Positions 1 to 11,338 of a stretch of 64,000 nucleotides of DNA are shown piece by piece. Each line of letters begins with the position of its first letter. The first letter of the stretch is position 1. The stretch covers positions 124,001-188,000 of the forward strand of contig JAMWET010003062.1 of NCBI GenBank assembly GCA_024036415.1, read 5' to 3'. Below the pieces are notes generated by a model that saw only the letters and a list, made by a program, of their open reading frames with translations, ran no database searches and was not told the origin of the DNA. The position numbers and the translations under genes are program-made. The DNA comes from Prochilodus magdalenae. Lineage: Eukaryota > Chordata > Actinopteri > Characiformes > Prochilodontidae.

Positions 1-420
1 TTTCCCCCTCTGGTCATTTGGTTTCTCATTAGTGTTTCTTGCCGTGTGCTTTTGTTTTGTTTTTCTCTGCCAGACGCTGCTGATTGGGTTGTTAGCACCT
101 TCATGCTCCACTCTTATGTTTGGCCCGACCTAGTGTCAGTTAATTGCTCCCCCATCGCCCTAGTGTGTTTCCAGCCGTGTCTATATATACCTCCTGTTTG
201 TCATGCATTGTGGTTGTTCATGTGGCAGTTCCTGTGATTGTGACTGATCCCATGTTCGCATATTGATTCAAATGTTCTGTGTTTATTGACCTCTCTACAG
301 TCAAGATCCTATATTTGTTCCTGCTTTTGGTTTGTTTAGTATTCATTTGCTATTTTAGCCTCTAGTTTATAGTCATTCGTTCTCTTAGTTGTTCCTTTGT
401 TCTGAATTCTATCAGCAAAG
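1..420. other. Intron 1 of the CYP2 gene, possible LTR-like remnant
   Basis: No exon is visible here. The pyrimidine-rich, T-rich text with phrases such as a TATATATA box near 183 followed by CTCCTGTTTGTCATG resembles the U3/R part of fish LTR retrotransposons, but I see no matching second LTR, primer-binding site or coding remnant. The open frame at 46-237 carries no P450 signal-anchor or proline-rich hinge and is not the missing first exon. Treat it as intron sequence of unclear origin. Confidence 0.2.
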
Positions 421-514
421 TCTAAAGGAAAATATCAGGATATTTGTTTGTGAACTGAATCTCAGAAGCAGGGAACATAGAAAGCACATATGTAATCCTA
501 CCAAAGAATAAAGT

Positions 515-685
515 TAATGTTCTGGAACGGCCGAGTCAAAGTCCTGAAGTTAATCAAATAGAGATGTTGTAAAAGGACCGAAGGGAAGCAGTTCATGTGA
601 GGAAACCCACCAACATAACTGTTCTGTACAGAGGAATGAGCCAAAGCTCCTCCAAACCGATGTGCAGGACTACTCATATGAAAAT
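515..685 (+). mobile_element. Tc1-like transposase 3' fragment
   Basis: Conceptual translation in broken frames gives the end of a Tc1-type transposase: a decayed version of the block that normally reads SPDLNPIE, followed by a stretch close to KDLKRAVHVRKPTN and a tail with CRTTH-like wording. Stops and frameshifts interrupt it, and no terminal inverted repeat is obvious. It sits in intron 1 of the CYP2 gene, in the same orientation as that gene. Family assignment rests on recognised wording of the catalytic C-terminal part and not on a search. Confidence 0.65.
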
Positions 686-977
686 CTTAATAAGCTCTAT
701 GCAGACATAGGGTTCATAAACTTCAAGCACCCCTTCATCTGGATTCCTTCTGCAATTGTCAGCTGGAAAATCTCACTGTGAAGTTTTGTAGGATGAGAGC
801 AAATATGTTTACAACAGATGCAGCAATGTTTACATTTTTCATTGTGTCTGGAGAAATAGATCACCTTAATCTATGATCTGGAAAACTGGCCTTATCTGTG
901 TTATGGCCACACTGAGGTACACTTACTGAAAGTAAATGAGCTGCTTTTGTTTGACCGCTTTGTTTCCATCTCCATAG

Positions 978-3900
978 CTGGGCCAGTACTACAACAATGT
1001 GTTTTCCCTGCGAGTGGGCAGAGAAAAGACGGTCTTTCTAACTGGGTACAAAATGGTGAAGGAAGCGCTGGTGAACCAGGCTGAAAACTTTGTGGATAGG
1101 CCTCACAGCCCCCTTGCTGTAAGAGTCTATTCAGGCAATGGTAGGTTATTTACTGTACATGTGAATTAAAGTGCATGTTTCTGTTACTCTGTTCAGCACA
1201 AAGCCTTAGTCAAGATCAACAATCCCATTGCTGTGCACTCAGATAGATCTCTTTCTTTAGAATGATGGTCATGTTTGGTCAACGTTTAAACAGGGTGTGA
1301 TTAAAGAGCCAAGAGACACAAACAGGGCCTTTTTGGTATACAGTCAATACACAACCACCAACACAACAAAAAGCTAACTGTGTCCATGCCAGGTCTTTAC
1401 AATGTCTTAATGATCAGTTTAAGCTGAGAAGTTGTTACCTTTTTAAGTGAGGAGGCTACTGATGCATACTCAACTTATCTCTTTGTGCTTCTGCAGGTGG
1501 ACTGTTTTCTAGCAATGGAGAAATGTGGAAGAAGCAGCGCCGCTTTGCTTTGTCCACACTGAGGAACTTTGGGCTGGGGAAAAAGACCATGGAGCTGGCC
1601 ATCTGTGAGGAGAGCCGCTACCTGCAGGATGAGATGGACAGACAGAAAGGTACAGCACATACTCACCAAACAGGCTTTGGTCAGATTGGTCAGGTTAATT
1701 TGCGTGAGAGAAAACAACAGACTTCTGAACAAAGCAAACGTCCAGTTTCCATCAATGAACCTGGTAGAATGTAGTAATGTTCTAAAATCATCTACACTGA
1801 CACAAAAACAGAAAAGGCAGATTGTCAGTATGCAAACAGTTAAGGTCAGAGGGCACATACCCACCCCAGTCACACTATTTAATATAAAAAAGAAAATATT
1901 ATCATAAATAAAATATATTAAATACATTAATAAATTAAAGGATACATATGAATTTATTATAATCATGAAAAAAGTATTAGTACATGATAAAATAAGCCCA
2001 TTCTAATTTATCATTTCATTTACAAATAAAACAAAATAATAAAACTGCTAAATTGGTCATATACAAATTGTATAGAATTTTGTAACAAGGAACAGAAGAT
2101 CTTCATGGATGCCTTCATAAGGTCCTTTTCATTACTGACCCCCAGCAAAAGATAAAAACATACTGCATGCTTCCAGCAACCCCAGAGGTTTGTTCTGCTT
2201 GAAATATGAATCAGCCCTGAAAGGGTGTGACTTTTTCACAGCTGGGTATGCGTGCGTTGCCCTCACATTAGCTCAAGCATTCCTTGCATTGAAAAGATAT
2301 GTTTCTAAATTTAACAAACCATGTCATCTCCAGGAGAGGCGTTTGATCCTGCTGCACTTTTCAACAATGCTGTCTCTAACATCATCTGCCAGCTGGTGTT
2401 TGGTCAGAGATTTGATTACACTGACCACAATTTCCAGCTAATGCTGAAATACATGAACGAAGCAGTTCAACTGGAAGGTTCCATTTGGGGACGGGTAATC
2501 TACTTCTGCATAAAACTACTTACCTCAGAGTCTTTTAAATAAATACATACCAGATATTCTCATAGCTGTCATAGCTGAGTGCATCCTGCTCCTGAACAAC
2601 AATGGATGACCTAAGTTTTCTTTTCCCAACCAAAGCTTTATGAAGCGTTTCCTGCCATTATGAAGCATCTGCCTGGACGACACAACAGCATCTTTAGAAA
2701 CTATGAATTAGTTTTCAAATTCATAAGAAAGAACCTGGACAAACACAAAGCAGACCTGGACCCCTCCAATCCTCGAGACTACATGGACAGCTTCCTGATT
2801 GAGAAAGAGGTAGAATACATTTACTTGTGTAGGGACAGTGATGTAATTGTGTAAATGGCCAGGCACTTTGTAAATCCTAATGTTTAGGTTAACCTCGTTT
2901 AAAACATGTTTCGGCCGTAATGTGTTTTTTCTTCTCTTGTCGTGTGTTCAGAACTCCCATGCTCCAGTTGAAGGTTTTACTGAGGAAAATCTGCTGAGGT
3001 GCACACTTGACCTGTTTATCGCAGGGACTGAAACCACCACCACAACACTGCGCTGGGCACTTATCTATCTTATCAAACACCCAGACATACAAGGTGAGGC
3101 TCCACACCACATAACCAAAGTTTGCACTTTGTTCTATAATCTGCGCTCTGATAAAGAACAAGCAACGCATCACCCTCACAACTGGCAACCCAGAAGCATT
3201 CTATTCCATTTCAGAACATCTAGACTACAGTGCCCTCCAGAGTCATTGGCATACTTGGTGAAGAGAAGCAACAAGGGGAGGTGAAAACATGCCAATGTGG
3301 TTTACTGCCTGAGATTGTCTCTCAGAAACATGTTTCAAAATGACCAGCAGACCTGTATTTACTACTGATTACTCAGCTCATTACTGAATCTTCTGCTGGA
3401 TTAGGTGGCTGAGCCTGTAGAGAGACGTTAAACTGCTTCTCATGGCAAAATCTAATTTCATTTACCATGGGGAAGAACAATAAAGCAAATAAATCTAGAG
3501 CTGTAGCATTGTGTCAGCCTCAGTCCAACATGAAAGGATGGACAAGAAGCACCGCCTTAACAGCGCACTCTTACCTTTTCTCAATCAAGTTTAGGGGGCT
3601 GCTCCTGGTTAGGTTATTTAGGAGCGCATAGCCAGTGAATATGACAGTAATCATAACAATGACTGAAGCTCTTGGAAAGCTTTTGAGCAAAATAAGAGTT
3701 AACATTGCTATTGCTTTACACTGCTAGAGACTGAGCTGGAGAGCTGTTGGACACCTCAACTTTTTGGTTGATATTCTTCTCAATGTCATTTGGCCTATGA
3801 ATTTAACAGGTTCCATCATCTTACAAATCCCTTCTTTAATACAGTAACAAACAATTCCCCCATCCCACACCCACACAGAACATTTCTTCTAGATAAAATC

Positions 3901-5191
3901 ACCACTGAATAGTTAGAAGTTTTTAAATATCAACAAAAATGAGACTTTTATTAATAAGAAGACTAGTTCTTAGTTTGACAATCATTGTCTTTTTTTTTTT
4001 TATTTCTTTACTTTTTGCAATGTCTGGCCAAGTTTTAAGCAAAGATTAAAATCAAGCAGAGCCACTGTTACAACCATATCTTTAAGTGCTAATAACTCTT
4101 GAGGCTCTGTACATAGACCTTCAGCACATTTAAAGCATTTGAACACCTTTAAGACAAAATACAGCATGCGATCAAATATCTGACTTTTTTGCTGATACAG
4201 ATAAGGTGCAGGAAGAGATAGACAGAGTGATTGGACAGACACGCCAGCCGAGTATGGACGACAGACCCAACTTACCCTATACTGAAGCTGTCATACATGA
4301 GGTTCTCAGGAAAGGGGACATTGTGCCCCTGAATGGCCCCAGATTGGCAGTGAAGGACACAACACTTGGAGGATACTTCATTCCAAAAGTGAGTGAGTTA
4401 TATTTACAGACCGAGGCGGCTGGATTCTAAGAATATTCTAGCCGGATAACAGCTTGTATTGCATGCAATTTAATGAGGTCTGTGTACATGAAACAAAGTT
4501 CAAAAAGTACTGTGCATAGATTTGCTTCTGCATCACAGAAAAAAATTATATTTTTTTATTAGATAGAAATACATATAAACACACACCACCACTGCATTTA
4601 TATCAGAAAGCCTGTTCAGTTGGATCTATCTTAAGATTAAAGACCATATGTGTTGAAACAACCAACAGCCAAAACTACTGAAAGGACTCCTGTAGTGAGG
4701 ACTCCTTTAATAAAATGTTGGGGCCTTTTTGTGAGACTACAGATCATTTAATGTTCTTCATCTCTCTGTGTTTTCCTGTTGCTACCAGGGAACCACGCTG
4801 ATGCCGATACTTCACTCTGTTTTGTTTGATGAAAGTGAGTGGGAGAAACCTAATGTCTTCAATCCTGAGCACTTCCTCGATAAAGAGGGCAAATTCGTGA
4901 GGCGGGATGCATTCTTACCGTTCTCAGCAGGTGAAGAAGAACACTAATCACCTACCCAAACCAGTCATCCCTCATCCACCTTCACACACTTACACTCTTT
5001 TTCTCTCTGTATCAGGGAAGCGAGTGTGTCTGGGAGAGCAGCTGGCGAGGATGGAGCTCTTCTTGTTCTTCGTCGGTCTCTTCCAGAAGTTCCGCTTCTC
5101 CACAGTGGAGGGAGTGGAGCTTGACACGGAAGGAATCGCAGGAGTCACGCTCATACCTCAGCCTTTTAAAATCTATGCTAAAGCAAGATAA
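978..5191 (+). CDS. Cytochrome P450 family 2, CYP2J-like (exons 2-9; exon 1 outside window)
   Basis: Heme-thiolate mono-oxygenase of clan 2, expected on the ER membrane, oxidising fatty acids or foreign compounds. Coding exons: 978-1140, 1497-1649, 2334-2494, 2636-2809, 2952-3093, 4201-4388, 4789-4930, 5016-5191 (TAA). Phases join without a break, and the lengths 163, 161, 142, 188 and 142 are the classic CYP2 exon sizes. Exon 3 starts [19 protein letters not shown] (helix C). Exon 6 has the I-helix oxygen-binding AGTETT. Exon 7 has the ExxR of helix K as EVLR. Exons 8-9 join to give the heme loop [11 protein letters not shown], with Cys as axial ligand. The membrane anchor and proline hinge would be in exon 1, which is not found between 1 and 977. 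All catalytic motifs are intact, so it is probably functional. The subfamily (2J, 2N, 2P or 2AD type) cannot be settled by eye. It converges on HOOK1. Introns longer than 300 bp hold no other gene I can see. Confidence 0.95.
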
Positions 5192-5448
5192 AAACCCCTC
5201 ATTGCACATCTTAATAACCCAAATACAAGAGACGAGCAGTCATGTCCACTCAGTTATACTGCTGCAGTATCAGGGTTCATCAGGTCACAGACTTCTAGGC
5301 ATTAAATGGTCAATTCTCATTATTAAGGTTTCTTCATTTTTCGTGTTTGCATGTCTATCTTATCTTAAAGCCAAAGCTTTAATTTCACAGCAAATCCTCA
5401 GTTTGTGTAACTGAGTGAGAGACTTTAGAGAATATGAATTATTAAAGT

Positions 5449-5454
5449 AATAAA
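5449..5454 (+). terminator. Polyadenylation signal of the CYP2 gene
   Basis: AATAAA lies 258 bp after the stop codon at 5191, in AT-rich sequence. It is the first canonical hexamer downstream on this strand. The use of this site is inferred. Confidence 0.55.
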
Positions 5455-6522
5455 GCATACAAATAATTCCTACATACTTTTCAGATACATAATTGTATGC
5501 AAACACCTGAGCGCCCTAAGACTAGAGAGAGAAAACTATGGCCTGTGCAAGCATTATGACACATATACATATATATATACATATATTTGTTCCAACAAAT
5601 AACAAAATAAATAAATAAATAAATTGGGTTTTAACTCATTTTTAATTAACCAATTTCACTGGAGTCCCCCAATTTTGCATACATCTAGATAGTTTACACA
5701 TTAAATTCAGATTAATTTTGTTATATACCAATACAATTTTGCACAGTCTAATGGAACGCTGTTAAGTTACATCTCCAGTACAGCAATAATAATAATTAAA
5801 AGACAAGACACAAGACGAGAGGTACACAGGAAATAACACAAATGTGTAGGTAGAGGTAGAAGTAAAGTGCAAACAATAAGTAGCATGAATATGTAGCAAG
5901 TTGCAGCACAGTAGGTTGACTTCATATGAATGAATTTGGATGGTTAATGTAATACATTAATACTTTGGAAGCACACACATTTAAGAACATAAACTCAGAT
6001 TGTCCATATTGGCAAAAAAGAACATTTAAAAGCTCCATTGCATGTATGGGCTAATAGTTTTTTTTATTTGCATGGAAAAATGTTAAAAACCAATGATGTA
6101 CTTCTGAGGACCGGTTCTAGCCATTTGTTGGCCATAAAAGATACAGTAGCTCTGTTCTTAAAAAAAGGTGGAGTATAATTAGGAATGATTCTTAAGCTCG
6201 TCAATAATCAAATTCAGGATCTTCTGAACTAACAACTTCTACTTCATTGTCTGTTTATTGTACCTGTTCAAATACTAGGTGTGAAACTGGATAGATGTGA
6301 CCTCTGATTATTATCTTTTACAATAAACAACCTTACTGAAAAAAGAAAATGGTGCTGTATGTGCTTTGAATTCAGCTTTGTATTATAAAAAGGTCTCAGA
6401 TATTTAAACTGATCTCATTTTAAGATGTTCAGCAATACATGCTGAAAATCATGCTGTATCTAGTGGCTCATTCAACTGGATAAAATAACTGGTCTCTGTT
6501 TTGTGCGGTTCTGTATGCACGT

Positions 6523-6800
6523 CTTGCCTGTTTTAGCAAACAGGAGGAAATGGTTATTGCACCAAAGCACGTGTGCTGCAGCCAAGGGGTTATCTGTTCT
6601 GCCAGTGGAATTGTTAAGAAACTTCAGTGTCAATCAATTTGATGGACTCTTACAGTTTGCTAATGAACCTTTCACCCCCATGAAGGAATACTGTGATCGG
6701 AATACTCAGCAATCACAAACCGGCTTAGTCATCCTAGACTGAGAGTTCCCACTCTTGCAGAAATAGAAAGACTAATAACACTGGAAATCTCTTCCCCTTG
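6523..6800 (+). repeat. Diverged duplicate, copy A
   Basis: Directly visible similarity to 8167-8462. Shared phrases include CTTGCCTGTTT, GCCAGTGGAATTGTTA, GAACCTTTCACC and AGTCATCCTAGACTGA. Both copies keep an open frame containing the matching peptides KGLSVLPVELL and NEPFT; here the frame is 79 codons from an ATG at 6503. I do not recognise the peptide. It may be a repeat family, a decayed exon or chance retention of a frame. Confidence 0.6.
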
Positions 6801-7444
6801 TTCATGTATATAAAGAGTAAGTTAATACTCTTGTAGAAGTCAAAATTATTGTAATTTCTAAACTTTATTAACCTACATAACAATGATCTAAAATCACACA
6901 CTAATTTTAATTGAGTTTAATTAAAGTTCAATTCATTCATTCATTCATAAAAATTCATTGAAAGAAGTAAAGATTATGGAAAACAAACATGCTATAGAAG
7001 GAAACATTCACTGAGCACTTTATTAATGACATCTCCTTGTACATGCGCTCTTAGCTCTGCAATTACAGGCTGTAGCCCATCTGGTTTTATTTTATTAAGT
7101 ATGAAGCTTTTTTTTACAAAATCAAACAAGAAACCAAGTACAAAATTGCTAAAATGACACACAGTATGTCTGGCTTTTGAGAACACTTACCTACGCTAAG
7201 CCAAAAAGCCAAAAAGATGTTAACAACTTGAGAAGTGAGCTGATGCGTTAGCTTTATTAGCCTGGTATGTGATTCCTGCTGTGCTACAGAAGCTGCTGTT
7301 GAGGCAGATGAGGAGCAGCGGTCAAAACTATTAAAAGTATCAAAAGTGCTGGATTGCAGTGCTCTTCAGAAACAACAATAAATGATATTAAATTTAGACT
7401 GATATGAGCAATATTTACTGAGCTACACATACAGAAGTAGGGTT

Positions 7445-7690
7445 TTTCAGTATGGCATCAGGCTGCCATGTTCACCAATGCAACATGCCCAACCTGAGAT
7501 AATACATCCACTGCAGCTGCCTGCAGATTTTGTGGTAGGTGTGGAGGTGGAGTGACACCAGACCTTCTGGACATGTGACACGTGACAACAAACCATTCAT
7601 CTTGGTGATGACCACAGTGCCTACACACACAGGTCGTCTCCACCAAGACAAAGGCAGGACTCGTGTACTCACCTAGAGCTATAAGGTGCA
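7445..7690 (-). mobile_element. Tc1/mariner-type transposase fragment
   Basis: Read on the minus strand, the part near 7620-7660 matches the sequence at about 25665-25705 (shared wording TTTGTCTTGGTGG and GACGACC). At that second place it follows a transposase-like peptide. The rest gives a helix-rich peptide with SQVGHVA, like the C-terminal end of mariner-type transposases. Frames are broken. This is a dead scrap and its ends are uncertain. Confidence 0.5.
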
Positions 7691-8166
7691 AATATATGGC
7701 AAGTGGAGCTGATAAAATGGACAATGAGTGTAGATACAAATAGCTGTTCCTAATGAAGTGACTGGTGGGTGTAAATACAATATAACCTTTACAAACAATC
7801 TATCTAAACATTCAGCATTGAGTTGTCTTCTCATATGGGAAGGATGGATGGATAAACACTTGAGGAAGTTTTTCAGACCTGAAACATAGAGCTTGATTTT
7901 TCTCTTTCTCACCAAGATGAAAACTGTAAGCACTATAAAAGATCTTAAGGTCTTATATCTTATGGTCTTGCACAATTGTTGGGAATCCCAATTTCTCTGT
8001 ATCTTTTAATGATCTTTAAATTCCTGTTTTTTATTCCACATATTTTGCTTCACTTTTTATATGTAAGTGGATAATCTTATATCTGATCTTATCAGAAATA
8101 TTTGCTTAATAGTAGTTTTGAGTGGGTGATAAAGCAATAAGGGGGTTGTCTCTGGCTTCTGTGGTT

Positions 8167-8462
8167 CTTGCCTGTTTAGCAAACTGGAGAAAATTGTTAT
8201 TGCAGCAAAACACGTGGGATGCTGCCAAGGGCTTATCAGTACTGCCAGTGGAATTGTTAGGAAATGTCAGTGTTTATCAACCTGATGAACTCTTACAGTC
8301 TGTGAATGAACCTTTCACCCTCATGAAGGAACACTGTGAAAGCAATACACAGCCATCATGAACCAGCTTAGTCATCCTAGACTGACATTTCCCACCATCC
8401 CCTTTGTTCTAAATAGATATGCAAGAAATTGTGACTGCTAAGCCTGGAAATCTTTTCCCTGT
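8167..8462 (+). repeat. Diverged duplicate, copy B
   Basis: Second copy of the sequence at 6523-6800, about 1.65 kb downstream and in the same orientation. The open frame (79 codons from ATG 8122) aligns with that of copy A over about 60 residues, even though copy A has one extra T near its start. Similarity continues past the stop codons to the phrase CTGGAAATCT. Function unknown. Confidence 0.6.
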
Positions 8463-9591
8463 GAAGATTCAGCACAAGCTGTGCCTAGAGAGATGCTACA
8501 CAACACATATATACATATTAAATTCTATAAATAAATAAATACAATAAAAAAAACTGAAATGGACATAAGGAAATAGTTAAACAATTCAAACAAGAGCAAT
8601 TTAAAGCAGAAGAAGACCTAATGTGTTTATACTGACCCCATGAACAGTGAGGCAGATGGCTTAAGTGGCAAATGTATCACCAAGGATTATAGCCAGAAAA
8701 TTGGAAGTCTTGGGGTCAAAACATCTCCCAAACTACTACAAGGCACCACCTGTTCGGTTGGACACCTCAAGTTGTTTGGGAGAGTTGCCAGAAGAAAGCA
8801 TCTACAGTTAAGAATTAACACATTCAAACCCCCACAATTTTCCAGATGCTTCTGAAACCTTTAGAGAGAGAAGACGATGTCAGATGAGACCATAATACAG
8901 TCGTGCAGGAAAATACCACATCCCCACTGTCATCTATCCTTTTATGCCTAACTTACCTTGAGTGCTTGTTCCCAATGTTAATGAACTTTAACACATATGC
9001 AGCTCTTTTACATCTCTTTAACAAGACACATAGCAAATCCCTTTTTTTCCATGTACATTATGGCCAAATAATCATATTCTCTCCCATTCAACCTTTGGCC
9101 CTCAACAATAAAACAGTTAACCTCTTATCTGATGTACTCTCTCCTACTGCTCCCTTTGTGTTCGGCGGAGCTTATGTGGGCTTTTAGGTAGCTAGCACCA
9201 TTATTTGATACTAACATGTACATAGGTAAAAGTAAAGCCAAAACATCCTGCAACATCTCTTTAAATTTATTAATGAACAGGGTCAGTGCTTGTTTTGAAC
9301 TGTACACCAATGGGTATAGCCTCATATAGCAAACTCTAATTTAAAGGGTTCAGTTGTTCAATGTGGATCTTAATTCATTACCTTAATTAAGCTGTAGCAG
9401 TAAGAAACATTCAAATTGAGGTTTTCAGCTTCCCTCACTAAAAACAAGCCCACACTCTATTGTATACAGCCCCCCAACTGAAATGGAAAGTGAACCTGAA
9501 CAATATCTTAGTCTATATTGCCATCTAGAGGTTATTAATGGAACTTCTTCTGTGACTCAGAGACACAACCGTGAAAATATCATTTGAAGTG

Positions 9592-9597
9592 TTTATT
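9592..9597 (-). terminator. Candidate distal polyadenylation signal of HOOK1
   Basis: TTTATT on the plus strand is AATAAA on the minus strand. The stretch 9600-11338 has no recognised repeat except the TA/TG microsatellite and could be a 1.7-kb HOOK1 3' UTR ending here. No transcript evidence is available; nearer hexamers near 10930 are alternatives. Confidence 0.35.
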
Positions 9598-10944
9598 TTC
9601 TGACATGAAAACAGCTTTGTGTCCATACAATACTCCATCATTTCCATCATTAAGTTTCATCTTTGACAAAGACAGATAGCATTCATTAAATTAAGCCACA
9701 ACTTCAAAAGCTCTCCTCTCATTAGTGTTTCACATCAGAATCTGTACGCACTTACATTCAAAGCAATTTCACTCATCACCCAATAAAGGGTAAGAAGCCT
9801 ATGTCCAGCCAAACGGAAACCAAAACATAACTGCAGAGTTAATAAAGCTAACCATTAATAGTTTATAATCAGCCCGAAAGAAGCCAAATGTGGTCCAACA
9901 CAAATTAAACAAACAAACAAACAAACTGAACCTTACAGCCCAAAAGTCATTTCAACCTACTAAAGGGCGGATGTTCACAATGCACAGCCATTCTAAACTA
10001 CACTGCAGCTATAGACGACTCACTGGCTATTACACAGGTTGCAGGTTTCTGTATTGACTAGAGCTGAAAATGGTCAGCTGGCAAAGAAGAAAACATTCCG
10101 AAAAACGGTCACAGCGTTTCACCCTATGAGGAAGGGCTAGGCGGGGTTACTATGACCATCAGCTGGTGATTTATTCCTGATATCTGATGGCTTTACACAC
10201 TGAAGCCAGACAGGAAATGCTCAGTGGACCAAAAATCCTGCTGTTTACAAGAGCATGCAAGAGTCCAATCACAGTCAATTTCTATATAAAAGAAATACTA
10301 CAAACGTCTTTCTCTGATTGATTCGAGATTGGCTGCAGCACCTAGACTCAGATTTCTGCATTTTGAGAAGTGAACCTGTTTACTTTTTGTATTCAATTAT
10401 AAGAAAAGTTTTTGTAGTAGAAAAAAAGGAAGGTTTTGGTGTCCAGCACCAAATATGCCTTTGTCCTGAAGCTTTATCCATATTAGTAAGCTGATTCTGT
10501 GAACATGCATGCATGGAAGAGAGAACGCTGATGTTAGATCTATGGTACAACAAGCACATGTCTGTACATCGACATACAGTACAATGGTACTATACATATA
10601 CTTGTAGCAGTACATCTAGCTGCATAGAATACCACTGGAAGTCCATTGTAGCTATAAAGCATGCATGCTGCCCTTTTAGTCCTTCTCAGATGTGACAAAC
10701 ATACATAGATTGTAACAAGCAAGTGGTACATAAATCTTTAGATGAATCTTACATAACCCTCTGAGTTTAAGCACAGCACGTTCAGACGCTGATCCATTCT
10801 GTCCAGGGTGATGACTGTGGACTGGAGTGTATGTGCAGATAAAAGCATGTAAAACATTACATAAGTGAGCATTACTGTGCTTGAAGGAGAACGCTGAGTG
10901 AGTGTAGTGTTTGATCAGGTATTAGGCTCTTGTTTGTTTATTTT

Positions 10945-11171
<227 letters not shown>

Positions 11172-11338
11172 AAATGTGTAAGGGAGTACATGGGGATATA
11201 AGTGCTATAGGAATGTTCACAATATGGCAAGCTTGTCCCTTTACTTAGGATTGTGCTTAAGGTCACTTAAGTGTGCAGCTGAAGGGTGGATGAGGGGTAG
11301 AGAAGGTATGGGGGAAGCCAGTGGAGGGAAATAAGTCA

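Larger units (their letters stand above)
5460..9590. other. Intergenic spacer between CYP2 and HOOK1
   Basis: AT-rich spacer between two convergent genes. It contains a two-copy diverged repeat (about 6523-6800 and 8167-8462), a decayed mariner-type fragment (7445-7690), and around 7008-7090 a short stretch resembling the end of a common fish DNA-transposon repeat (wording CTGAGCACTTTATTA). No exon with clear homology was recognised. The short open frames are not supported. Confidence 0.5.

Noticed and set aside
46..237. Possible first exon of the CYP2 gene
   Set aside because: It has no signal-anchor followed by PPGP-type hinge, and no donor gives the phase-0 junction needed at 978.
1475..1966. 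163-codon minus-strand frame
   Set aside because: Antisense shadow of CYP2 exon 3 plus AT-rich intron; no homology wording.
978..5191. CYP2 as a pseudogene because exon 1 is missing
   Set aside because: The gene runs off the window edge. All visible exons have correct sizes, phases and catalytic motifs.
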